Positions 57,838 through 64,000 of a stretch of DNA of 64,000 nt are shown here, piece after piece (the first letter of the stretch is position 1; every line of letters starts with the position of its first letter). The notes under the pieces are model-generated. The model was not told the origin of the DNA and ran no database searches. It saw only the letters and a program-made list of their open reading frames with translations. The stretch is taken from assembly GCA_016790285.1 (NCBI GenBank), contig JAEUPJ010000010.1, positions 1 through 64,000 on the forward strand, given 5' to 3'. A program made the translations under genes and the position numbers. Source of the stretch: Roseateles sp. Lineage in GTDB: Bacteria > Pseudomonadota > Gammaproteobacteria > Burkholderiales > Burkholderiaceae_C.

Positions 57838-59205
57838 ATGGCCAACATCACCAACCGCTCGCCCTGGATCGCCAATGCACACCGCAAAGGCGAGCCGCCG
57901 AGGGAGTTCCGGCTGAAGTCCAAGGCACTGGAATACCTGGCGACCTTCGGGCACACCGACCCGGCGGCGCTGACCCGCAAGCACCTCAAGCAGTTGGAAA
58001 CCGCCTTCGAGGTCCAGATCAAACTCAAGGACAAGGCTGGCGAGATCGTCAAGCGGTCCAGCACGTTCTCCACCGCCGAAGAGGCCCAAACCTGGGCCGA
58101 CGCACAGGAAGTGGAAATCAAGAGCTACCGGGAGCGTCACGGCGGCTTCGTGGCCGACTTCGAAACCATGACGGTTGAAGAGGCCCTCACGAAGTTCCAC
58201 TCCCAGCACTACACCGACAAGCGCTCCGCCAAGGAGGTCGGGTACCGCATCAGGCATCTCGCCGATTGGCTGGGCGCGAGCCGCCCCTTCAGGACGCTAA
58301 ACCGCAAGGACTTCATCAAGCTGCGGGACGACATGGAAGGCATGGAGTACAGCGCCTCATCCATGCGCAACTACTTCACCATCCTGACTTCGCTCTACCA
58401 GCACGCAGCCAACGATTGGCTGTACCCGGTAGACAACCACGCCCGAGGCATCAAGCTCCCAAAACCGGCAAACCACAAGCAACGCTTCTGGATGGCGGAC
58501 GAAGAGCGCCGCCTGATGGAGTCCATCCGGAAAAATTTCCCGTGGCTGGAACCCATCGTGCGTCTTTCGCTGGCCATGGCATTTCGTCGCGGGGAAATCA
58601 TCCAAGGCGCGAAGGACTCGAAGACCGGCCTGCAATCGGGCGGCCTTCGCTGGGAGGACATTGACTGGGACAAGAAGCAGGTCACCCTTCCCAGGGAAAA
58701 GAACGATCACACCAAGGCGGTGACGGAGGAAGCCGGACGCAAGGTGCCCCTGACCACTGAAATCGAAGCCATCCTTCGACCGCTGTTCGACGCCAGCGCA
58801 TCAAAGCGAGGGCTGATCTTCTCTACAACGACGAACACGGTCTCAAAGGCCTTTCGTCAAGCATGCGAACGGGCAGAGCCACCCATCGAACAGCTCACCT
58901 TCCACTCGCTGCGCAAGATCGCCACGAAGCGGTTGTCCGAACTGGTCACGAACCCCATGGAATTGAGCCGCTTGACCGGCCACAAGTCGATTGATGTGCT
59001 CAACCGGCGCTACTTCCAGGTTTCGACCGACGAGCTGCGATCCAAGCTGGAAATCAATTCCGCCGAACTACTGCAAAAGGGCGTCTCCGCGTTGTCGTCG
59101 GCGCTTGGAGGCGAGCGCGCCAGAAAGTTTCTGGAACTCGTGCGGTCCATGCCGAACGTGGAGGATGCATTCAAGCCCAGCACCAACACGGAGCAAGCCG
59201 CCTGA
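57838..59205 (+). CDS. int: Tyrosine recombinase (site-specific integrase)
   Basis: 455 residues. The C-terminal catalytic domain shows Arg250 in AFRRGEII, the HxxR box His356/Arg359 (FHSLRKIATKR), His382 in TGHKS and the nucleophile Tyr392 in NRRYFQ. A core-binding SAM-like domain precedes it (about 110-205), with a longer arm-binding N-terminus. It integrates and excises the element at tRNA-Leu and reads away from the attachment site. The set is complete, so the enzyme is probably active. Confidence 0.93.
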   Translation: MANITNRSPWIANAHRKGEPPREFRLKSKALEYLATFGHTDPAALTRKHLKQLETAFEVQIKLKDKAGEIVKRSSTFSTAEEAQTWADAQEVEIKSYRERHGGFVADFETMTVEEALTKFHSQHYTDKRSAKEVGYRIRHLADWLGASRPFRTLNRKDFIKLRDDMEGMEYSASSMRNYFTILTSLYQHAANDWLYPVDNHARGIKLPKPANHKQRFWMADEERRLMESIRKNFPWLEPIVRLSLAMAFRRGEIIQGAKDSKTGLQSGGLRWEDIDWDKKQVTLPREKNDHTKAVTEEAGRKVPLTTEIEAILRPLFDASASKRGLIFSTTTNTVSKAFRQACERAEPPIEQLTFHSLRKIATKRLSELVTNPMELSRLTGHKSIDVLNRRYFQVSTDELRSKLEINSAELLQKGVSALSSALGGERARKFLELVRSMPNVEDAFKPSTNTEQAA

Positions 59206-59246
59206 CCCGAAGTAGCATCACTTCATAAGAGTCAGGGAGAGACTTC

Positions 59247-60068
59247 ATGATGCAGCGGGCCAGCGCCTTCGCCAGCGCGATCACCATGACCGGCGGACTG
59301 TGGCGCCAGGACGGCCCCGCGCGATTCGCACACGAGATTCGCAGCAGCTTGCAGGGCATGCGTCCCTATGAGGAGATGCTGACGGCGGCGGCGCAAGAGA
59401 CGCTTCCTGAAGGGCACTACGAACGCGCGGCCCAGATGGCACTGGCGGCTAGCGTGAATCCCTTCATTCAGTTCGCACGTGAAGCGCGCAGTCTGTCCGA
59501 GTTCGCGCGCCTGAACATGGCATTCATGCGCCATGCACCTCTGCCATTTCGAACCTTCGTCGATGCGCACGGCCGGAGCCGCCGCATCCGCATCGGCCAG
59601 CACAACTACCCCGACATTCGGGGCAACCACGAGTTAACGGTCCATCTTCTCGGTGCAGCATTGAAGTGGATTCCTCGTCAACCGACCATTGCCTCGCGCG
59701 GCTCTTTAAGCTTGCTTGCGTTGGGCCGCTATCTCAATGTGGATCGCGGCATTCTTGGTGAAGTGCTGGAATGCCTTGAGGGGCAGCCGGACCTGAAGCC
59801 CGTCGATCTCGGGCGGTCGCTTGGACTGATGCCGCATCAATTGGCTCGCATGCTGCGTCCCCTGGGGGTAAACGCCTCTCAGTTGCGTGAGGTGGCGATG
59901 CTTCAGGCTGCCACCCGGTTGATGGTCGGCCCATCAAGCCTCACAGAAATCGCCCATCTCGTCGGCTACGCCGACGCTGCACATCTCAGCCGCTCGTTCA
60001 CGCGCTCGACGGGCGTACCGCCCTCCCAGATGCGCCCGCCACCACAAGCTACTAGCAGTAACGGTTGA
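59247..60068 (+). CDS. AraC-family transcriptional regulator
   Basis: 273 residues. The C-terminal 85 or so residues form an AraC DNA-binding domain, with the second helix-turn-helix at SSLTEIAHLVGYADAAHLSR and SFTRSTGVPPSQMR. The N-terminal 180 residues are of the arabinose-binding-domain-like kind found in OruR/GbuR-type regulators. GGGAGAG precedes the first of two ATGs. It starts 41 bases after int and may regulate element genes or cargo; its target is unknown. Confidence 0.85.
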   Translation: MMQRASAFASAITMTGGLWRQDGPARFAHEIRSSLQGMRPYEEMLTAAAQETLPEGHYERAAQMALAASVNPFIQFAREARSLSEFARLNMAFMRHAPLPFRTFVDAHGRSRRIRIGQHNYPDIRGNHELTVHLLGAALKWIPRQPTIASRGSLSLLALGRYLNVDRGILGEVLECLEGQPDLKPVDLGRSLGLMPHQLARMLRPLGVNASQLREVAMLQAATRLMVGPSSLTEIAHLVGYADAAHLSRSFTRSTGVPPSQMRPPPQATSSNG

Positions 60069-60080
60069 GGTGTGTCGGGA

Positions 60081-60389
60081 TTACTCCGCGCCACTGTCGG
60101 GCGCAGCCAACTCCGCTTCGAACTTTTTAATCAACGTAGCGGCACTGCAATTCAACGCAGCCGCCAGCTTCACCACGCCGACCAAGTTGGGAACATTCTG
60201 GCCGCGCTCTAGGCGCCCCATGAAGGAACGATCCACCATCGCCTTCAGCGCCAAACCTTCTTGAGACAGCCCCTTGCTGAGCCGCAAGGCGACAACGGCC
60301 CTGCCGAACGCTGTGGCGATAGCTGGATCGGTGGACTTCGCGCCGACTGGCCGTCCACCTTTGGGAGGTTGCACCCGCTTGGTTGGCAT
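60081..60389 (-). CDS. XRE-family helix-turn-helix regulator
   Basis: 102 residues. Residues 26-85 make a Cro/C1-type domain (FGRAVVALRLSKGLSQEGLA, DRSFMGRLERGQNVPNL). A basic N-terminal leader (MPTKRVQPPKGGRPVGAK) precedes it. The frame remains open upstream to 60554, but the ATG at 60389, with GGAG close by, is preferred. It is convergent with the AraC-type gene. Such small repressors commonly control integrase or transfer genes in mobile elements. The 293 bases upstream (60390-60682) contain no gene I can support. Confidence 0.8.
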   Translation of the reverse strand: MPTKRVQPPKGGRPVGAKSTDPAIATAFGRAVVALRLSKGLSQEGLALKAMVDRSFMGRLERGQNVPNLVGVVKLAAALNCSAATLIKKFEAELAAPDSGAE

Positions 60390-60682
60390 CGCTCCGAGGT
60401 TCGCCAACAAGCGCCAAAAATCCCACGGTAAATTAATCCCGTATCGCGTTAAAGTTGCCGCCGAGCAGCCCGCCGACGACAGCCGTTCGCCATAGAACAG
60501 ACGAGGAAGGCCAGCGCCCCGACGAGATCGACGCCAGGGCAAACCCTGACCCATCTGTCCGTCCAGTTCAAGCGTCCGGACATCGGAGCCAGCAGACTGC
60601 CGAGGCTATTGATTCGAGCCCATCCATGCGCCCATGGCGCTCACCTGGTGATGGGCCGGGTCCGAATTCGACGGGAGGAAGA

Positions 60683-61831
60683 ATGACTATCAAGCGTGCC
60701 TGTTGGGCATGGGGAACATTGCTTGTCGTGGCAGCAGGACTTGCAGGCTGCGGCGGTGGCGGAGGCGGAGGCGGAGGCGGGCCTACAACTGCCGCGACCT
60801 CTTCTCCTTCCACGCCCAGCACTCCGGCCTCGTCGCCCAGCACGACGCCCACTGCGCCCACCGGCCCCTCCCCCACCACGACCATTGCAACCGCCAGCTA
60901 CGCCGCCAGCAGCGTAGAAGCGGGCGTCTACAGCGGCATCAACCAAATCCGCCAGGCGGGCAAGTGGGGAACGCTGACCCAGGATGCGCTGTTGGACAAG
61001 GCGGGCCGCAACATGGCGAACTACACCATTGCGAACTACGTGCGCGCGGACGGCACCTTTGACCCGGCCATGTACAACACGGATGCGGCCACGGGCTGGC
61101 TCATGGGCCACGTGCAGACGGTGGGCAAACCTCTCTTCACGGGCGTACTGCCTGCGGATCGCTTCAAGGCCGCGGGACAAACCGATTTCCAGGTGGCGTT
61201 AGAGAACGGCGGCTTCTACTTCTCCAACTTCAGCACTGCCGCAGCCATCGATTGGTGCGTTGACGGCTGGATGCGGAGTATCGGCCACCGTCAGGCCGCT
61301 CTGCATCCTCAAGCCAACTTCATAGGCGTTGGCGTCAGTGTCGGCCAAGTCAAGGTGCCGAGTGGCGATACGGCCAGCACCTGCTATCTGGAACTCACGT
61401 TGCCCAAGACGAGCCTGGTCTACGACTCGGCCTGGTCGGCGGTCTTTCCGGTGGATGGTTCCACGGTGAATTACGTCAGCGATTTCTACGGCAAGGGCCT
61501 CGCGCTGTCCATCAGCTTCGACAAGTCAGTGGCATCGGTCACGTCCTTCGTCCTCACCAACCGCGCCACAGGCGCTGCCGTCGTGGGCGCGCCCTTGTAC
61601 TACGGTGTGGACCGCACGGTTTACACCAACATCGCCTTCTTCCAGCCCACGTCGCCGCTCCCCGAGAACACCACATTCGATGCCTCCGCCATCGTGGTGG
61701 TTCAGGACAGCACAGGTAAGCAAAGCACCGTGGAGAAGAAGTGGGCCTTCGCGACCAGCACCGACAAATACAAGAGCATTGCGACGACCAAAGGTACCGC
61801 GATTCCGAAGCCGAGCAGGATTTCCCAATAG
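60683..61831 (+). CDS. CAP/SCP-domain lipoprotein with poly-Gly and Ser/Thr/Pro linker
   Basis: 382 residues. The lipoprotein signal ends LAGC (Cys23), followed by a run of ten glycines and a Thr/Ser/Pro-rich linker to about residue 70. Then comes a CAP (SCP/PR-1-like) domain, seen in INQIRQAGKWGTLTQDALLD and MRSIGHRQAALHPQANFIGV, where His residues form the cavity. The last 130 residues look like an Ig-like or Big domain. GGGAGGAAGA precedes the ATG. The biochemical role of bacterial CAP proteins is poorly known; a surface location is likely. Confidence 0.85.
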   Translation: MTIKRACWAWGTLLVVAAGLAGCGGGGGGGGGGPTTAATSSPSTPSTPASSPSTTPTAPTGPSPTTTIATASYAASSVEAGVYSGINQIRQAGKWGTLTQDALLDKAGRNMANYTIANYVRADGTFDPAMYNTDAATGWLMGHVQTVGKPLFTGVLPADRFKAAGQTDFQVALENGGFYFSNFSTAAAIDWCVDGWMRSIGHRQAALHPQANFIGVGVSVGQVKVPSGDTASTCYLELTLPKTSLVYDSAWSAVFPVDGSTVNYVSDFYGKGLALSISFDKSVASVTSFVLTNRATGAAVVGAPLYYGVDRTVYTNIAFFQPTSPLPENTTFDASAIVVVQDSTGKQSTVEKKWAFATSTDKYKSIATTKGTAIPKPSRISQ

Positions 61832-61905
61832 TCCGGCGATCACGGCGGCAGCACAAGTCGGGCGAAAGAATCCTCCCGATCAACACAAACCCAACGAGGA
61901 ACCAA

Positions 61906-62664
61906 GTGAGAAAAATTCTTCTGTCGATGATCGTTTTGTTCGCCAACAGCCTTTGTTTGGCCCAGGGGCGCACCACGGTCCTCGCGGACTATAGAAAATC
62001 CGACCGGATCATCCTCTCCGACATTCTCCTCAAAGACACACCACCGCGTTTTGAATTCAAAAACAGATGCCCCGGAGAAAACTGCAACTGGGTCATCAAC
62101 GCCTGGATCGCAGAACTCAACACGGACCCGGCCGAGCGAGCGTTCGTTGCCAATGTTTCCTCGAAGCCGCCCCATATCGCAGAAGAGATCCTTGTCAACG
62201 AGTTCAAGCGCCGATACGAGAAACTCGCCTCAACGACCAACGGCGACTTCTGCCTGGACTCGAAAAACTGGGGTCTGCACAAGGACGCGACTGGATACTA
62301 TTTCGGGCAAGCAGGGAGAATGCCGAACGTGATCCTGTTGGAAACCAATATTCTTCATGCAGGAGCCACGGACCTGATCGTCGCCGAATCCGGCGGAAAA
62401 ATCCTTCAATCGGTCGCCAGCCAATACATCACGGAATCCGTCTACACCAAGATCTCGAACCTTCTCAAGTACACCTCCGAAGACAAGAAGGCAGCTATTC
62501 GAACCTGCGGAAAGATTGTCGGACTCTTTCAACGAAAAGTCGCCCTCGGAGATATGTCGGTTGACCCTGTCACTTACGTCTTTCGCATCTCTCGCCCCAT
62601 TGAAATTATTCGCAACGGTGACGCGGGCACCAAGCTGACGCTGCCGACGGAATGGTTCAACTGA
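61906..62664 (+). CDS. Secreted protein of unknown function
   Basis: 252 residues. A GTG start with GAGGAA five bases upstream gives a clear signal peptide (MRKILLSMIVLFANSLCLAQ). The mature protein has four cysteines (NRCPGENCNW, NGDFCLDS, IRTCGKI) and mixed alpha/beta character. No family is recognised. Codon use is less GC-rich than in neighbouring chromosomal genes, in line with a transferred element. It follows the CAP lipoprotein by 74 bases. Confidence 0.7.
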   Translation: MRKILLSMIVLFANSLCLAQGRTTVLADYRKSDRIILSDILLKDTPPRFEFKNRCPGENCNWVINAWIAELNTDPAERAFVANVSSKPPHIAEEILVNEFKRRYEKLASTTNGDFCLDSKNWGLHKDATGYYFGQAGRMPNVILLETNILHAGATDLIVAESGGKILQSVASQYITESVYTKISNLLKYTSEDKKAAIRTCGKIVGLFQRKVALGDMSVDPVTYVFRISRPIEIIRNGDAGTKLTLPTEWFN

Positions 62665-62737
62665 GTACTCAAGATATTGCCCAACAGGTTTCTGCCCCCA
62701 CCGGCCGCAAGGCCCTGACAACAACGCCGAACTACCG

Positions 62738-63007
62738 ATGCAAAGATGGTCCGTCAACGAGCAAACCAAAGACGCCCTCAAGCACCTGACGCTGGAACAC
62801 ATCGATGACAACGCTCTGGAGAGCTTCACTGAGGTGGTTCAAAGCGTGATCACCAGGACAGTCACCCAAGCCTCGACCTCCAACCACCATACGGCCATCT
62901 CCAACACCGAGTCACTGGACGTTTTCGTACGAAGCCCGGACGGCATCGAGCACCTTTGCAGACCCACGGATCACTTCGCGCTCGCGTGTCGCGAGCCTGG
63001 CAGCTAG
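62738..63007 (+). CDS. Hypothetical small protein
   Basis: 89 residues (MQRWSVNEQTKDALKHLTLE onward), soluble, with no recognised family. It begins 73 bases after the preceding gene and its stop overlaps the stop of the convergent gene by three bases. There is no strong Shine-Dalgarno. It is kept because length, composition and spacing are gene-like. Confidence 0.5.
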   Translation: MQRWSVNEQTKDALKHLTLEHIDDNALESFTEVVQSVITRTVTQASTSNHHTAISNTESLDVFVRSPDGIEHLCRPTDHFALACREPGS

Positions 63008-63600
63008 TCCGCGAACACTTCCGCTGGAAGTTCCAGTTCAGCGGGCTCGCTCGGCGTGCAATTCATCTCCAAGGCTGTCGCGACAACTTCCCGCCAGCAA
63101 GGCTCCGTCGCGTCCTCTGACTGCCTGAACCAGATTTCACTGAGCTGCTTTGTGACGGCGTACTGCCCCTTTGACACTGGACCTCCCGGCGTGTTCAAGG
63201 GCATTACCCCGCACATGATGTGCAACCGCAAGCCCTCAATCAACCGTACACAGGCGGCAAGCTGGCCAGAGCCACGCAGCAACGGCGCCGCCATTCCTGC
63301 GGACTTCATCGCCTGCTTCATCTCCGTAGTCGGAACGACCTGCTGCAGGCTACCGTCCAGCCCGACATAGCTCAGGCGGTATGTCCAGCCGCGCTCCTTG
63401 CGGTGATGATTTTCCTCGCCCTCGATCATGAAGTCGCCGGGCGACAGCTCCACTTCGCCCTCGCGAAGAAAGCGCCCAGGAAGATCGGCAGCTCTGTCCA
63501 CCTCCGACGGCGGTTTGAGAACAGTTCCTGCAGCGATGAACTTCGCCCAGTGGCGGCATCGGTTGTCTCGCGGTGCAACGTTGATGGATACGGAGTTCAT
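63004..63600 (-). CDS. Hypothetical element protein coupled to the rep-like gene
   Basis: 198 residues (MNSVSINVAPRDNRCRHWAK onward), soluble, with five cysteines and no recognised domain. Its ATG overlaps the stop of the upstream gene (ATGA). That coupling, next to a replication-initiator-like protein, suggests a role in element replication or maintenance, but this is inference only. Confidence 0.65.
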   Translation of the reverse strand: MNSVSINVAPRDNRCRHWAKFIAAGTVLKPPSEVDRAADLPGRFLREGEVELSPGDFMIEGEENHHRKERGWTYRLSYVGLDGSLQQVVPTTEMKQAMKSAGMAAPLLRGSGQLAACVRLIEGLRLHIMCGVMPLNTPGGPVSKGQYAVTKQLSEIWFRQSEDATEPCWREVVATALEMNCTPSEPAELELPAEVFAD

Positions 63601-64000
63601 ACGGCACCTACTGCTGCATTCGCGGAAGGCTCCAGGCGCTTTCCGCTCCCCTTCGCTGCACGGTATCGAGGTGGCGACACGTAGACCATCTCTCGCGCGC
63701 CTTCCCCAACCAACCAACCAGGCAGCGAACCAACCTCGTGCAGCGCAGCTCGAATCATCTGCTTGGCCCGGCCGTCGAACGGCAGACCATCGAAGCGTTC
63801 ACCCCAAACGTGTCTCGCGAGCAGGTGCATTCGCACCCCCTTGCCGCCGCTGCTTGGAGCCCACCAACTGAGCCAGGCATGCAAACGCTTTGCCGCCGCA
63901 CTCCTCAACATCCGTTGCTCCGCCAGATCGACCCAAACCACACCCCGTTTGGATTCTGGTGCCATCCACAGCAGTGGACTTACCAGAAGGTTAAAGCAGC
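63597..64000 (-). CDS. Replication-initiator-like winged-helix protein (C-terminal part, runs off the window)
   Basis: The last 134 codons are present and the frame is open to the edge. The segment AAKRLHAWLSWWAPSSGGKG, then HLLARHVWG, then an Arg-rich turn and a LPGWLVGEGAREMVYVSPPR end, is reminiscent of the C-terminal winged helix of plasmid replication initiators such as IncQ RepC. The similarity is by eye and weak. The ATG at 63965 is probably internal, because upstream codons (FNLLVSPLLW) look like the same protein. Confidence 0.5.
   Translation of the reverse strand, partial: CFNLLVSPLLWMAPESKRGVVWVDLAEQRMLRSAAAKRLHAWLSWWAPSSGGKGVRMHLLARHVWGERFDGLPFDGRAKQMIRAALHEVGSLPGWLVGEGAREMVYVSPPRYRAAKGSGKRLEPSANAAVGAV

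Larger units (their letters stand above)
57562..64000. mobile_element. Left end of an integrated element at tRNA-Leu (TAG)
   Basis: The element starts at the tRNA-Leu remnant and runs past the window edge. It carries a tyrosine recombinase next to the attachment site, AraC- and XRE-type regulators, a CAP/SCP lipoprotein, several unknown genes and, at the edge, a truncated gene resembling plasmid replication initiators. Codon use around 61.9-62.7 kb is visibly less GC-rich than the chromosome. The full tRNA-Leu should be found at the other end. Confidence 0.8.

Noticed and set aside
60455-60683. Longer N-terminus for the CAP lipoprotein
   Set aside because: The lipoprotein signal and a strong Shine-Dalgarno set the start at 60683; the extension has no signal-like features.

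Overview
The window is high-GC, densely packed chromosomal DNA from a betaproteobacterium of the order Burkholderiales. The gene orders hfq-der-bamB-yfgM-hisS-ispG-rodZ-pilW-rlmN-ndk, tRNA-Leu-tig-clpP-clpX-lon and sucA-sucB-lpdA-zapE, together with a PEP-CTERM surface protein, point to the Rubrivivax/Leptothrix/Ideonella side of the order. The species cannot be named from the sequence alone.

Layout. 1-9.6 kb: a minus-strand housekeeping run (RNA chaperone Hfq, ribosome GTPase Der, outer-membrane assembly BamB, translocon-associated YfgM, HisRS, isoprenoid IspG, cell-shape RodZ, type IV pilus lipoprotein, RlmN, Ndk) with many ATGA or TGATG stop/start overlaps. 9.7-14.7 kb: rluB, scpB, rluD, and divergent bamD. 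14.7-25.3 kb: a DinG/YoaA helicase, a PP2C phosphatase, and the 2-oxoglutarate dehydrogenase operon with zapE downstream. 25.6-34.2 kb: a 2-oxoglutarate/Fe(II) oxygenase, then an accessory block of LuxR-type regulator, PEP-CTERM beta-repeat protein, ECF-like sigma factor, single-membrane-segment anti-sigma-like protein, secreted TPR-CHAT caspase-like protease and a cysteine-cluster protein. The last four are tightly coupled and are the best candidate for a little-described signalling system. 34.2-40 kb: two tandem orphan peptide-type substrate-binding proteins, a UvrD-like helicase and a TRIC-family channel. 40-45 kb: a secreted GH64 beta-1,3-glucanase with a perfect LacI-type palindrome upstream, then a CadR/PbrR regulator divergent from a Zn/Cd/Pb P-type ATPase. 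45-49.5 kb: nitronate monooxygenase, acyl-CoA dehydrogenase and the electron-transfer flavoprotein subunits. 49.7-57.5 kb: murI, a small lipoprotein, five tRNAs (Leu-TAA, Cys-GCA and three identical Gly-GCC), and lon, clpX, clpP and tig.

57.6-64 kb: the left end of an integrated element. It begins at a 3'-half remnant of tRNA-Leu(TAG), carries a tyrosine recombinase beside it, and then AraC- and XRE-type regulators, a CAP/SCP-domain lipoprotein, unknown genes, and at the edge a truncated gene resembling plasmid replication initiators. The right end lies outside the window.

How the parts work together. Protein quality control (tig, clpP, clpX, lon) carries two matching sigma-32-like promoters. 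ETF and its dehydrogenase share an operator-like box. The metal regulator and pump share one MerR-type promoter. In the CHAT block, gene order, overlaps and predicted topology suggest a model in which a periplasmic caspase-like protease acts on a membrane-bound anti-sigma factor. All starts, promoters and operators are read by eye; no searches were run.
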